The notes: generated by a model from the sequence alone, not told the origin. DNA of 64,000 bases from Basidiobolus meristosporus CBS 931.73 (GCA_002104905.1 MCFE01000243.1:1-64000), one strand, 5' to 3'. Shown: positions 9,628-22,252, numbered from the stretch's first letter. Numbers and translations: made by a program.

Positions 9628-11790
9628 ATGGCTATTGTGGCAAGCCTCTCAGCCATGAATCATGCAGACAGCATAGGAAAGTATTGCAAGGATGACGGCC
9701 AGTGTTTTGCCTCCCAAGTCATAATTGACCACTTGTTGGTCATTACTGTTCCAACATTATCTTGTCAGCCAGTTGATACTTCTGTATTGGCACCTGGCCA
9801 TCTTTGTCACCTTGCACAAACTGAGTTAGGTGAGTTTGTGACACCTCTAGGCTCTCCTCAGCCTTCTGAATATGGCACACAGAGTTATAGCTCTGACAAA
9901 GAAGGTCCACTAATGGATTTTGAACTTATCTCTCCTAACAACAGTACCATGTATGAGCCTGGTCATATCACAATATGCTATGAGACAACACCTGTTGAGA
10001 CAAATGCCAAGGATACTTTATGGAGCCAAGTGAGCCCAGTAATCCATCTACTTGTGAATGATGTGATGTTGTGGCCAGAGAAGTGGTGCATTTCCTCTAA
10101 TATCAGTAATGGGGGCTTTGAGGAATTATTACTACTTCTTGCCAAGATCATACCAGGATGCAACTTACAATGTACATGGTACAAGTGGACAACTGTCATG
10201 TGGCTGGCAACAAATGATCCAGAGACTGTGCTGACTCCTGCATGTGTCAACAGTTGCATGGCATTCACATCCAAAAATGCTAACATTGCAATGTATCCAA
10301 ATTGTCAGGAATCCACCACCATTGAGGGAAAATATTGTTGGCACTCTGGATATGTTCCGGTCATACCCCATCTGAGGAAGCTGATGCAGTCTGTCAAATA
10401 TTGCAAAGCTATATTGTACAGCACTCAGTATCAATCAAGTGCAAACACATCAAATATATTGATGGCAAACATTACTAACAGCTAAGAAGCAAGGACTACT
10501 TTGAAGGTATGTATAACCATGCTGCTGATTTAGGACTTGATGGATTCTCATCAAACTGGTACTCTACCAGCAAATCCTGCTGTCCACGGATTCTCATCAA
10601 TGTGAATCTGCTGCCCATCTTACAGTATCAGAGCAATAATCTGCTGGTATTCTCACTAGTCTCTGAGCCTAAATCACTATCCAACCTGCATAGTTACCTG
10701 TATCCATTGTTGGATATATTTTGTAGCTTTCCAGCAGGATAACAATAAATGGCAATCATGTAAAAGCGCTTATTATTAACTACATTGGAGATACCCCTGC
10801 CATTAGCAAGACAGCAGGTTTTTCTGGGCACAATGAATGGTATTGCTGTCAAATGCGTAAGATCCAGGGGATTTACTCCATAACTCACACACATTATTAT
10901 TGCCCAAACATCAGCACTAAGAACATCATCTTTCCACGGAGAGAACATACAGAAGTCAGCATGCAATTGCAGCAAAGTTGGCAAGCTATTAATCATTAGC
11001 CACAATATGGAATCAATTGGAAACCAGTGATACTTAAGATAAAGGGTATCTGTTAGAGCAAAAGCTGTCCACTGGGAGCAATGTATTTACTTTTCAACAA
11101 TATCCCTATACTGATGACCAAGTTGTATATGGGGCATTTCAGGCAAATGAGCCCTTCAAGATACCAAAAAAATCTGGAAGAATTGGCAAGATATTATAGA
11201 GTATCTGCTACCCTAAGTACTTCTCACAGACTGAAATTAATATTCATATGCACATACTACAATATAAATGCACAGACTGGATGAGCTGAATATGCATTTA
11301 TCCAGGTGGCATTCTGAAGCCACTTCCACAATGAGTACATTGGATGCATTGGGAGTCATATGTGGACATTGTAGGAATATTTATCCTCAAGTGGATCACC
11401 AATGCCAACTGGATGCATCTACAGCTGTTGTGTGAGGAGTATGTAATGAGATTTGAGTGGCTATACTACAAACATAAAGCTGAATGTGCAGATCTCTGCT
11501 GCTACTGTATCCATCCTCTACTCCATCTTGCACTGTGTGTGGAGAATATTGGGCCTTGCTTCACCTTTTGGGAGTATCCTATGGAGTGTATATGTGGGGA
11601 GATGGGAAGACAAGTCAAGTTGTAGGTACGGCTGTATCCCAATCTCATCAGGAATATAAACTTAAACTCCGCCATGGATGTGATGAGTTGGCACATGGAA
11701 GATAGCCAGGAAGAGTTGGAAAATACTGAGGACAGGTTTGTACATGGAGACACCTATGTCTATGGCATTAAGAAGCTAAGCAGCCCCAAT
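9628..11790 (+). pseudogene. Plavaka-type transposase (Tnp2 family), decayed
   Basis: The first open part (9628-10485) has an N-terminal region with ACVNSCMAFT, then PVIPHLRKLMQSVKYCKAIL, the layout of Tnp2-type transposases (CxxxC-x-AYT, then F-x-Y-x-PLIPRL). Next come DGF and SCCPRILINVNLLP (10530-10640), GDTPAISKTAGFSGHNEWYC (about 10785-10845), HYYCPN and, at 11440-11600, RFEWLYYKHKAECADLCC followed by HPLLHLALCVENIGPCFTFW. These segments are collinear with Plavaka transposases through the region that precedes the C-terminal catalytic glutamate. The chain is interrupted by a stop at 10485, several frameshifts and stops near 11000 and 11280, so it is not functional. The C-terminal part reappears on the minus strand at 36770-36900. 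Confidence 0.7.
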
Positions 11791-11802
11791 GTGTGTGTAA
11801 TC

Positions 11803-13036
11803 ACCCTATGAAAAATTATTGAGATGATTCCGTCAAAAGGCCATCACAAAGTTAATGTCCCATGACTGAGAGGTACTGATCTTGTCAGGACTCCATCCAG
11901 CGACCGTTGAAAAATAATTGCACCCCCAATTTCACAAAAACTTTGTCAACATTTTTCATCACCACAATGTATTAGTGGCTTTTGATTGGTTCCCTGCCAA
12001 TTTGCGCACTTTCTGATCCCAGACACTCTATTGGCTCCTATATTTGTGTGAATTGATTGGCTATTGCCCCTTTTTCACACTCCTTACTTCCTGACTCAAC
12101 CGTTTCTCTTACTTTTCATGCGTACAAATTGATTTATTGCCGTTGAAGCTTCAGTTGTACCTCAATTGCCAATTGTATTGACCTATACAAGTCTCTATAC
12201 TCTACACTAACATTAAGCCGAATCCCACACTCAACAAGTAACTCCCTTAAAATCCACCACTCAATAAGTATTTCTGCTATAATGCTCTGGTTCCACCACT
12301 TTGGCAAGAACCCAACAGCTTTATGCCACTGTTCATTCACTGGTTCCCACATGTCCTGGTCATCAGCCAGCACTGCAAGGTCCAGCTTCTCATCTGCCAG
12401 TCTTTGCAATAAATCCTTGCAATATTCCAGTGCATTTTCTTGAGCACTGCTCTTGAAGAAGTGCTGCAACCTCTTGGTGTGCCTATTGATGTTACAAAAC
12501 TCCACTGAAGGCATTGTGATAGTCTTTTGAGCTCTGCACGTTGTAGCCTTGTCTGCCAGTGGGATCTCCACTCTGTCAACAATGGAGGCTGTGGAGGCTG
12601 TGGTAGACAAATTGCCTTTTTCAGCAAGCTCATCTACCTTGCTGGAGTGTAGCTCAACTGGCTGTGCTTCCAAATCTTGTGAAAACAGCTGTTTTCTTAT
12701 TGGTAATTCTTCTTGGCTATGATGGGATTCAGTCTGTTCCTGGCTTGCGGCGTTAATTGGATGTACTGGCCAGTTAGATCCATTTAAAATAGCTGTAGAG
12801 CACACTAAGACTGCGACAATGCCATGCAATTATTGTCACAGCACTCAACAAACCCTGTCAAGTCTTAGAAATTTATTTGGCAGTAAACTTAACAAAATGC
12901 CATTGTGATCCCATTATAAGATTATCAAGAGCGTCAGTAATTCCAAGCTACTGGCATTATGACAGTCTCCAAACAGGAAACTGGCAGCTGATCCAGATTG
13001 GATCCACCTGTGGGACCAAATTATTTTTCATAGGAT
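11803..13036. mobile_element. short Plavaka-type copy with terminal inverted repeats (copy c)
   Basis: The left end reads CCCTATGAAAAATTATTG (about 11803). The right end reads AATTATTTTTCATAGG (about 13021-13036), its inverse, so roughly 14 bp of terminal inverted repeat survive. The element is about 1.23 kb, contains only the accessory ORF (12829-12134) and no transposase, and so is non-autonomous. The left flank is Plavaka coding sequence and the right flank is Gypsy integrase. No convincing target-site duplication is visible, so the flanks may have been rearranged. Confidence 0.55.
12134..12829 (-). CDS. unrecognised accessory ORF, longest open copy
   Basis: 231 codons are open, the best preserved copy of the family seen at 7949-8560. 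It keeps KQLFSQDLEAQPVELHSSKV, TITMPSVEFCNINRHTKRLQ, ALEYCKDLLQRLADEKLDLA and MWEPVNEQWHKAVGFLPKWW. The C-terminus ends in LYRSIQLAIEVQLKLQRQ. The predicted protein is acidic to neutral and helical, with no signal peptide or membrane segment. It may be a C-terminal part of the longer protein suggested by copy b. It lies inside an element with paired termini and no transposase. Function is unknown. Confidence 0.45.
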   Translation of the reverse strand: MHGIVAVLVCSTAILNGSNWPVHPINAASQEQTESHHSQEELPIRKQLFSQDLEAQPVELHSSKVDELAEKGNLSTTASTASIVDRVEIPLADKATTCRAQKTITMPSVEFCNINRHTKRLQHFFKSSAQENALEYCKDLLQRLADEKLDLAVLADDQDMWEPVNEQWHKAVGFLPKWWNQSIIAEILIEWWILRELLVECGIRLNVSVEYRDLYRSIQLAIEVQLKLQRQ

Positions 13037-13744
13037 GTACTTAACAAATCTCTGTTTCATCTTTTCTGCACTTTGAGTTACTCTGGCCTGTGGCCCTGAT
13101 ATCTTTGTTCCAACTACTTGTGTTTACTTGGCTGACTGACTTCATCTTCTGAGGCATCTGTAACTGTTGGTTGTGTGAGATCTCCTGGAATCCTTGATTC
13201 ACATCCATACACCAAGTAAAATGACAATAGTTGGGTAGGTGTTGTGTATTCTAACTCTGCCTGCAAAAAGTGCTTGGTCTATATACACTGCACACTTACT
13301 GACAGCACCATTTGCATAGTTGGTCAGCATTTCTCCAAGTAATCCATTTTACCACTCACTAACTCCATTAGTTCTGGAGTCATATGCCAAGGTTTTCAAG
13401 TGTTTGATCTACTGCATTTCCAGGCATGCTTCCAATGTCTTTGCCGTAAGGTTTGCTCCTCCATCAAATACAATCTCTATAGGGCATCCAAACTTCATAA
13501 GGATCTATTGGTAGAAGAAGCTTGCAACTTCTTGCTCACTGGCTACAAATACAGCTTTAGCAACTGGCCATTTAGTGGCATGGTCAGTTGCAACTTGGAT
13601 CCAACAGTTGCATTTCCTGGTGATTGGCATTCTTCCAATAAAGTCAATTTATCATCTCTCAAATGGTCTGACAGGCTCTAGGGAGAAGAGTTGGGCAATG
13701 CTCTGTGGTTGGCCTTGGTTGATTTGGTAATTAGGGCATGTTTT
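13037..13744 (-). pseudogene. Ty3/Gypsy integrase, part 1 of split remnant
   Basis: On the minus strand this reads PVRPFER, DFIGRMPITRKCNCWI and TDHATKWPVAKAVF, then DGGANLTAKTLEACLE and, further along, ALFAGRVRIHNT, which is the Gypsy rve core and C-terminal region. Several stops and shifts are present. It is cut at 13036 by a Plavaka-type end and at 13744 by Copia copy 1. It resumes at 18412. Confidence 0.75.
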
Positions 13745-14115
13745 TGTTGAAATATTGGACTATTTGATATCATTCTGACAGCTAAAAACTTACTTAACAG
13801 TTCTGGACTAGTCTTGGTCACTGTGAGACTAATTTACAGCTCCAACTTTGCCACTTTCTTTCAGATCTATGATCTTATGATTATTCCCCTATAGTCAGGA
13901 TCAAATTAGCACTAATACTAACTATTATGTACTAACCCTGATACTGTTACAGAATGCTGCTGAATATTGAGAAACCCTCCTTACTTAGTTTTACAGCTGT
14001 ATTACTTCTACAAAGGTATAAATACTGAGCTTCTTTATTAAAAAACAACAGTTCAACTGTTATCACTATTTCTTGATAAGTTTCTTATATCCAAATCACT
14101 TCTTAAATTGCAACA
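13745..14115 (+). repeat. 5' LTR of Copia copy 1
   Basis: 371 bp, homologous to the 369-bp LTRs of copy 2. It contains TATAAATACTG (about 14019-14029). It is immediately followed by GGTTATGAGCCCC, the same primer-binding site as in copy 2. Confidence 0.85.
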
Positions 14116-14151
14116 GGTTATGAGCCCCAATTGCCTTAATCTATTCTAAAG

Positions 14152-17100
14152 ATGACTTCTACCAGCATACAGAGCAACACAAACATCTTCCCTGTAAAGG
14201 AGAGGTTTGATGGAAAGAACTACAGACTTTGGGGAATCAAGATGCAGATCCACCTTGAGGAAAGGATGCTTTGGAATATAGTAACAGGAAAAAAAGTTGA
14301 GCGCAAAGGAACAGCAGAAGAAGTGGAGAAGTTTCAAGAGAAGGAGAGAAAGGCCTTTAATGCCGTATGTATCAATGTGCAAGATTCCTTCATTGGACAA
14401 ATCCATGCCAAAAATACTGCCAAAGCAGCATGGGAATCCTTAGAGAAGATCTTAGGCAAACTCAGTATCAGCAGCTTATTAGGATAAAGTCTTCAACATG
14501 AGAAGAACAGATGATACATGCAACTCACTACCAAAGTGAAGACACTTGCAGAAGAACTTTATAGTATTAATGCTGGTGTTGATGATGAAGAAAAGATACT
14601 CTGTCTGCTTTGCAGCCTACCAGACTAGTATGAGCTACTCATACTTTCCTTTAAAAGCAGAGAAGACAACTTCACTTCAGACTATGTCAAAGGAGGACTT
14701 CTCCATGAAGAACTCAGATGTAATGATCAAGCAGAGAAAATTGAAGGTAATGCTTTATTCAGTTCAGAAAGGCACTCAGAAAAGAAGGGAAAACAACAAA
14801 ACCAAAGAAAACCTGGTTGCTGCAACTATAGTAAAAAGCCAGGACACTGAGCAAGAGAATGCAAGAAGAAACAAGCAGATGAAAAACAGAAACTAGAGCA
14901 GGCAAACCATATAACTACTGATGAACAGTCATTTGTAACCGTACAAGAGAGTGCAAGTAACCAAAGTAATGAATGGTATATTGACTCTAGAGCATCACAG
15001 CATATTTGTGGTATAATGGAGTAGTTCAGCAATTTAAAAACTATTCTTGTGAGAAAAGTTTATCTAGGGGATAATTCTCCTCTGGAAGCTACTGCAAGTG
15101 GGTCTATACAACTAAATATGAGTAATAACTCAGGGGCAAATACAGCAAGACTCACTGACGTACTTTATGTACCTAGAATAGCTAAGAACTTACTCTCAGT
15201 CAGTGAAGCAACTGCTCAGGGACTGAAACTTGTTTTTACCAAGTTGAGCTGCGCAATATTGAGTGAGAATGGACAAAAATTAGCTTTGGGAATCAGAGAT
15301 CACAATATATACAAGTTACAATGCAAGATCATTGCACCTGAGTATATCAACATTGCTGAAACTGATGAAACCAACTGGGAGATGTGACATAGGAGGCTAG
15401 GACACATTGGGGAACAGAAAATGAGCCAATTGGTGAAAAATCAGCTTGTTTTGGGCCCAAAATACTCAATTCTAATCAGATTGAATGTTTGTAAGGGATG
15501 TTCATTTGGTAAATAGGCTAGGCAATGTTTCAAGAGCTCAGAAGGCATCAATACTGACAAAATATTGGCTATTGTACACTCAGACATATGTGGCCCCATG
15601 TGAACATTGTCCTTTGGAGCCAAGAGATACTTTATGACGTTTGATTGATGACAAAACAAGATATACATGGGTGTACTTCTTCAAAACAAAGAATGAAGCT
15701 TTAGAGACTTTTAAGCACTTCAAGAAGATGGCAGAAACACAAACTGGGTGTAAATTGAAGGTACTACAAAGTGACAATGGAGCAGAATACTGCTCAAAAG
15801 AGTTTGCAAAATACTGCTTGTCTACTGGTATACTTCAGCAGAACACAGTTCCTCATGCTCCACAGCAAAATGGAGTAGCAGAACATGCAAATAGAACAAT
15901 AGTAGAGACGGGAAGATCTATGCTACATGATGAAGGAGTGGACTATAAGTTTTGGGCTGAATCTGATGATGTATATCAAGAATAAATGCCCAACAACAGC
16001 ACTACATGATTCTACACCCTTTGAAGCATATACAGGCAAAAAACCAGATCTCCAGCAACTCAAGATCTTTGGCAGTGATGTTGTTTATCACATCCCTGAC
16101 AAAAAATGCTCAAAGTTGGAACCAAAGAGTAGGAAAGGGATCTTTCTTGGGTATTGTGAAGATACTAAAGGGTATAGAGTTTGTAATGGCAAAATTCAGA
16201 AGCTGATCAAGAGCAGGCATGTTGTATTTGAGGAGAATTCAGATCAGAAAGCCACAGAAATCATTGGCCACCTGCCTGATGGTGCAATCAACACAAATGA
16301 AGAAGATACATACCAAATCCAGCCAGATATGGAAGATACTTCTACCAGTTCCAGATCAGAGCAGATTATCCCAGTTAGGAGATCTACCAGATTAAGAAAT
16401 GCCCCTGGATCCTGGTAGCAGACATCCAATGATCATGAAGAAGCTTATCTTGCCTTATGTGCCAAACCTCAGAATCTGGAGCAGGCATTGCAAAGTCCAT
16501 ATGCTACTAAGTGGCAACAAGCCATACAGGAGGAGCACCAATCACTGATCAAGTCAAAAACATGGGAACTGGTAGATTTACCAAATGGGAGAAAGCCAAT
16601 AGGATGTAGATGGGTCTTCAAGATCAAGATAACCTCAAATGGTGCCATTGATAAGTACAGGCCTAGATTGGTGGCTAAAGGCTATTCCCAGATCCACAGA
16701 CTAGACTTTAAGGAAACATTTGCTCCAGTTGCCAAGTTTAACTCCATTAGAACAGTTCTAGCCCTGGCAGCTGTACACAGTCTAGATCTACACCAAATGG
16801 ACGTCAAAACAGCCTTTCTAAATGGGGATTTGCAAGAAACTGTATATATGGAGCAACCAGAAGGCTTTACCAATCCAAAAGTACCCCATAAGGAGTGCAA
16901 ACTTAGAAAATCACTGTATGGGCTTAAGCAGGCACCTAGAGCATGGTATAACAAGATTGACATATATCTAGAGGAAATTGGGTTCTCTTGTAGCACTGCA
17001 GATCACAGGATATATATGTGAAACAGCTCAAAAAGGGTGTGATCATCCTAGTTCTTTATGTGGATGACCTAATTATAGCTACAAGTGACCCAGAGGCACT

Positions 17101-18048
17101 TAAACAGACAAAATCAGATCTCTTCAGCAAGTTTGAGAAGAAAGATCTTGGAAAATTGAGCTATTTTCTTGGAATTGAGGTCAAATTTGACATACCTGCG
17201 CAGAAAATTGTGCTCAATGAGTCTAAGTACATCAGGGACATTCTTAGACAGTTCAAAATGGAAAATTGCAAACATGCAGCTACCCCTATAGACAACAACC
17301 TGAAATTAAGCAGATTGCAGCAAGTTATAGATGAAAACAGCTCAAATATGGACCAAAACTTTCCCTATCAATCAATGGTTGGTAGCCTAATGAACTTGGT
17401 GGTGTCTACACATCCAGATATGCAGTGGCAGTTGGAATAGTCAGTCAAATCATGCAGAATTATAGATCAGATCAAATTGCAGCAGTTAAGCGGATTTTCA
17501 GATATCTACAAGGTACCATAAATAAGGTGCTGGAATACTCTGGAGCTGCTAATAGGCAAAAATTTGATGGTTATAGTGATTCAGATTGGGGTAGGGATCT
17601 GATTGACAGTCGTTCTACCACTGGGTATGTATTTCTTTATGCTAGTGCGCTATTACTTGGAATTGCAAGAAACAACCAACTGTGGCACTATCTACAACTG
17701 AAGCCAAATATACAGCTGGATGTCAAGCAACTAAGGAGGCTATAGGGCTACAAAAATTACTCAAAGACTTAGGTTTTAATTCAGATGAACCAACATGTAT
17801 TTACAAGGATAATCAAAGTTATATTTCATTAGCTGGAAATCCTACTAACCGTGCCAGACCTAAGCACAATGATATACAGCATCACTATGCGAAGGGAAGC
17901 TGTAGAAAATAACTTAGTAGAGTTAGTGTACTGCCCAACTAACAAAATGGTGGCAGATATATTGAAAAGACCACTAGCTAGGCCACAATTTGAGAATCTC
18001 AGAGAGGAATTAGGATTAACAAATTACTTAGTTGAGGGGGAGTGTTGA
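14152..18048 (+). pseudogene. Copia Gag-Pol, copy 1, broken
   Basis: Gag starts at 14152 (FPVKERFDGKNYRLWGIKMQ) and is disrupted near 14460-14490. The later parts show a zinc knuckle with its tryptophan codon changed to a stop (about 14848), protease DSRASQH instead of DSGASQH, integrase (15641-15985), and RT with an intact YVDD box (17055-17080). RNase H runs to 18048. At least five stops or shifts interrupt it (for example TGA at 15385, TAG at 16417, TGA at 17019). It is useful mainly as a comparison for copy 2: it lacks the 1-nt deletion seen there near 23250. Confidence 0.85.
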
Positions 18049-18411
18049 AATATTGGACTATTTGGTATCCTTCTGCAGCTAAAAACTTACTTAACAGTTC
18101 TGGAATAGTCTAGGTCACTGTGGGACTAATTTACAGCTCTAACTTTGCCACTTTCTTCAGATCTATGATCTTATGATTATTCCCCTATAGTCAGGATCAA
18201 ATTAGCACTAATACTAACTATTATGAACTAACCCTGAAACTGTTACAGAATGCTCCTGAATATTGAGAAACCCTTCTTACTTAGTTCCACAGTTGTATTT
18301 CTTCTACAAAGGTATAAATACTGAGCTTCTTTATTAAAAAACAACAGTTCAACTATTATCACTACTTCTTGATAAGTTCCTTATGTCCAAATCACTTCTC
18401 AAATTGCAACA
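18043..18411 (+). repeat. 3' LTR of Copia copy 1
   Basis: 369 bp following the polypurine tract GAGGGGGAG (18034-18042). The box TATAAATACTG is kept near 18313. It ends TTGCAACA at 18411. Confidence 0.85.
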
Positions 18412-19699
18412 GTTTCTGCTAGGTTCTCAATATCTTGTGTCTTTCTGGGCCATCATGCTCTGGCTTTCATAAAGCTATAGGTTCCTTCATTTCCAAGATG
18501 TCCATATACATTGTGTAGCTTATATATTTTACTCAGGCAAGCAACATAAGGGCATTAGGAAATAGGGCTTCAATCAACAATTTGGTAGAGTGTCTCATCC
18601 TGTACCACACACTTGCTGACATCATCCCATATTATCTTCTAGACTGCTTGGTTCACCTCATTAGGAAAGATCTGATCTGCCAATGTACTTTGATAATAAG
18701 CTAGGCCAATCTGATTCATGCACTAAGTTTAGCTGTGCAACTTGCTCTAGTCTTGATAAAGCATCAGCAACTGTGTTGTTTTTCCCAGGGCAGTAAGCAA
18801 TCTCCTAGTCAAATTGCTAAATGTATACACTTCCTCTTGTCATTCTTCTGCATATTAACTTCTGAGTAAATATATACTTGAGTGAGACATGAGCAGTACT
18901 CACAGTTCACTTGATTCCTTCAATGTATCATCTCCAGGTCTTCAAGCAGTGTATTATGGCAAGCTTCTCCATCTCATGCACTGGATAGTTTTTTTCTGCT
19001 GAGTTTGAACTCTTGGACTCAAAAGCAACTTGATAGTCCTTTCCCTCATGTTCTTGGCTCAGTATTCCACCAAGTGCATAGTCTGAAGCATCTGTGCACA
19101 GAGTAAGCTCTATCTTCTGAAGTATGGGATTCTTAAGTTTAGCATCTTAGCAAGTTCATTCTTATGTGTCTAAAAGGAAGTCTCACAGGATATGTCCCAC
19201 TTTGAGGTGTTTCTTTTGAGAATATCATCCAAAGGGGCTGCAATATCTGCAAAGTACTTGATGGATCTCCAATTAATATGGCACCATTTCATGAAATGAT
19301 CCAAGCTCTGATATGCTATTGGGCTGCTTTGTATTCTTGCTGACTTTAACCTTCTTGGGGTCTAAGCTCACTCCTGTGCTAGTCACTATGTGTCCCAAGT
19401 ATTTAACTAGTTACTATAAGAGTTCACACTTTGTTAGCTATTATACAGCTTGTTCTCTCTTAGCTTCTGCAAGACCCTTTCAATGTGCACCAAGTGTTCC
19501 TCTTCTGTCTTGTTGTAGATCAATATGTTGTTTAGGTAGATTACACTAAAATTCTCTAATTATTCCCAGAAGACTGCTTGCATCAAGATCATGAATGTTG
19601 CAGGGGCATTGGTAAGGCTGAAATCATGACTAAGTGCTTGCAGTGCCCATATTTGGTTCTGAATGCTGTCTTAGGGATGTCTTCTAGTTTTACTCTGCT
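18412..19699 (-). pseudogene. Ty3/Gypsy RT-RNase H, part 2 of split remnant
   Basis: On the minus strand the order from 19699 leftward is: RT text matching 29100-29560 (KTAFRTKYGHCKHLVM-like, then a QLEHLGH-like region), the RNase H region, the integrase zinc finger (YKLHNVYGHLG-like, about 18500) and the junction at 18412 with Copia. It is full of stops. It joins 13037-13744 across Copia copy 1. The upstream end is replaced at about 19700 by a foldback element. Confidence 0.7.
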
Positions 19700-20160
19700 A
19701 GCTCCTGTAGCTTGTAGCATGTCACAAAAATGCATGGCACTATCTTGGTCCACTGGTACTATCTGGCACTATAATTGCTTTGTATAGATCTTACTCTAGG
19801 GCTAATAATTAAATATAGTGCCAGATAGTACCAGTGGACCAAGATAGTGCCATGCATTTTTGTGACATGCTACAAGCTACAGGAGCTAGATTCAGAGTGC
19901 CATGGGTATTGCATACCTAATGCATGTCTTCAGTTCTTCTGTGCTCTTTCACATCCTGCACAACATTGATCCACAACAAAACATCAAGAAATGGATTTTC
20001 TGCTACATCATAGGTGAAACACAGGGGCAGCTTTGCATGAAGATGCTGAGCTCTGTTTCACATTCTGTGGCCAAGTATAGGCTCATTTGGCCTCCCTGGC
20101 ACACTATGGCATCATTTGGCACTCATGGCTCAATGTGGCACTATCCAACGGAACAAGTCT
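19700..20160. mobile_element. foldback element F1, left arm truncated
   Basis: The right arm (about 19815-20160) is complete and ends GGAACAAGTCT at 20160. The left arm keeps only about 75 bases (19700-19775), which pair with 19815-19890. Homologous to F2 (27677-28408), sharing TGCATGGCACTATCTTGG and the central spacer. The right flank is a minus-strand Copia remnant. Confidence 0.65.
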
Positions 20161-22103
20161 AATATCTCTGCTCTTGATCAACTTCTGATCTTTGCCATCA
20201 TACACTCTATACTCTTTGTTATCCTTTCAAAACCCAAGAAAGATCCCCATTCTACTTTTTAGCTCAAACTTTGAACATTTTTTGCCAGGGACATGTTAAA
20301 AAACCATTGCTGTCCAAAATCTTGCAATACTGGAGTTCTGGGTTTTTGCCTGTGTACACTTCAAAGGGCAAAAAAATATGTAGTGCTATTGTTGGGCATA
20401 TACTCTTCATGTATGCAGCAGCAGCAGCAGATTCAGTCCAAAACCTGTAGTCCATTCCCTTATCATGTAGCATGATCTTCCATATCTACTACTGCTCTAT
20501 TTGCACATTCTGCTACTCCATTCTGCTGTGGAGTACATGGAATATTGGTTCATGGAAGAATACTAGTAGATGAGTAATATTTTGCATACTCCTTTGAGCA
20601 GTATTCCCCTTCATTGTCACATCAAAGTACCTTCAATTTACACCCAGCTTGTGTTTCTGCCAAGTTCTTGAAGTGCTGAAATGTCTACAAGACTTCATCC
20701 CTTGCATTGAGGAAGTACACTGATGTATATCTTGTCTAATAATCTATGAGTGTCATAAAGTATCTCTTGGCTTCTAAGGATAGTGTTCTCATGGGTCCAC
20801 ATTATCTGAGTGCGCAATAGTCAATGCTTTGGTAGTTTTAATTTCTTATGAGTTCCTTAAGCATTGCCTTGCTTGTTTGCCATAGGAACATCCCTTACAG
20901 GTGTTCAATTTGATCAGAATTGAGTACTCTAGGCCCAAAACAAGCAGATTAACACTGATTGGCTCATTTGTGTTATGTCCTAGCCACCTATGCAATATCT
21001 TGCTGCTAGTTTCATCAATTTCAGCAATGTTTACATATTCAAGTACACTTGTCTTGCTTTGCAACTTGCATATATAGATATCACTTGTATTTAGCTCTAT
21101 AGAGCCACGGGCAGTATCCTTCAGTTGAGAGTTGTCTCCCATATAAACCTTTCTTACAAATACCCTTTGAGTTACTGATGCACTCCTTAATACTGAAAAT
21201 ATGCAGTAATGCTCCAGAGTCAATGTACCATTCATTACTTTGGTTACTTGCACTCTCTTGTTCAGTTGCAAAGTTTTGATTATCAGTGATGATATGGTTT
21301 GCCTGCTCTAGTTACTGTTTTTTGTCTGCTTGGTTCTTCTTGCATTTTCTGGCCCAATGTCCTGGCTTTGAACAGTGGCTACAGCAACAAGGTTTTCTTT
21401 GGTTTTGTCATTTTCCCTTCTTTTCTGTGTGCCTTTCTGAGCTTAACAAAGCATTACCATTGAATTTTCTCTGCTTGCTCATTATGTCTGGGTTTGCCAT
21501 GGAGAAGTCTTCCTTTGACTTATTCAAAAGTCGGATTGTCTTTTCTGCATTCATAAATGTGTATGTGTGGCTCATACTTCACTGGTAAGCTGATGGGCTG
21601 ACAGAGTCACTTTTCTTCATCATGTACACCAGCATTGATACTGCAAGGTTCTTCTGCAAGTCACTCTGCCTTAGTAATGATCTGTAGCATGTAATCATCT
21701 GGCTTCTTTTTCATGTTGAAGAAATTTTGTCTTATATAAAGCTTGCTTGGTATTGACCTTCCTCTAAAGGTCTTCTCCAAGGATTCCAATGCTGCTTTGG
21801 TAGTTTTAGGGGCATGAATTTGTCCAACAACCATATCTTGCACAGTGATATATATGGCATTAAAGGCTTTTCTCTCCTTATCTTGAAGCTTTTCCACTTC
21901 TTCTGCTGTTCCTTTAGGCTCAACTGCTCTTCCTGGTCCTATATTCCAAAGCTTTTTTTCTCAAGGTGGATGTGCATCTTGATTCACCAAAGCTTGTTGA
22001 TCTTCCCATCAAACCACTCCATGACATGTAACTTGTTTGTGTTGTTCTGTTTGCTGCCAGAAGTTGTCTTTAGATTTGATTAGGGCAATTGGTGCTCAAA
22101 ACC
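20161..22103 (-). pseudogene. Copia Gag-Pol, copy 3, decayed
   Basis: The minus strand carries Gag (21923-21661: EKLQDKERKAFNAIYITVQD), the zinc-knuckle and protease region (about 21400-21200), the integrase zinc finger and core (21271-20846) and the integrase C-terminal part (20473-20264: MLHDKGMDYRFWTES). RT and RNase H are absent because the sequence is replaced at 20160 by F1. Many stops are present. Near 21440 it retains the base missing from copy 2. The decayed primer site precedes the LTR at 22104. Confidence 0.75.
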
Positions 22104-22252
22104 TGTTGCAATTTAGAAAGCAATTTTGGATATAAGAAAGAAGGGACTTGGATATAATTGACCAATCAAGAGATAGTGATAATAATTAAACTAATACTTA
22201 TTCAAAAAGAAGCTCAGTGTTTATAACATTGTAGAAGTAATAGAACTGTAAC
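22104..22252 (-). repeat. Copia LTR of copy 3, first part (split)
   Basis: Minus-strand LTR beginning TGTTGCAATTT at 22104. The remainder lies at 26943-27183. Copy 2 inserted into it at 22252, so the family has inserted into its own LTR. Confidence 0.8.

Larger units (their letters stand above)
7599..11802. mobile_element. Plavaka-type (Tnp2/CACTA-like) DNA transposon, decayed (copy b)
   Basis: The left terminus CCCCCATGAGAAGTTATTGA (from 7599) matches the start at 11803. Inside, an accessory ORF runs leftward (9428 to 7949) and a transposase runs rightward (9628 to about 11790), divergent from a roughly 200-bp gap. The right end is cut by copy c at 11803. The transposase matches the Tnp2-domain family used by Plavaka and CACTA transposons. 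Both genes are broken. About eight fragments of this family lie in the window (1, 11803, 36770, 37935, 39988, 41864, 43260/44776 and about 50205). Confidence 0.6.
13745..18411 (+). mobile_element. Copia LTR retrotransposon copy 1, older
   Basis: The 5' LTR is 13745-14115 and the 3' LTR is 18043-18411 (about 370 bp each, TGTTGAAATATT to TTGCAACA). The two LTRs differ at many positions. Flanking bases GTTTT (13740-13744) and GTTTC (18412-18416) look like a 5-bp target duplication with one change. The element splits a minus-strand Gypsy remnant. Compared with copy 2, most differences replace CG by TG or CA. Confidence 0.85.

Noticed and set aside
7599-11802. Assigning the transposase to hAT, Mutator or KDZ families
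   Set aside because: The order of motifs (CxxxC, PVIPHL, DGF, SCCPRILIN, DTPA..GHN, HPLLH) follows Tnp2/Plavaka and not those families.
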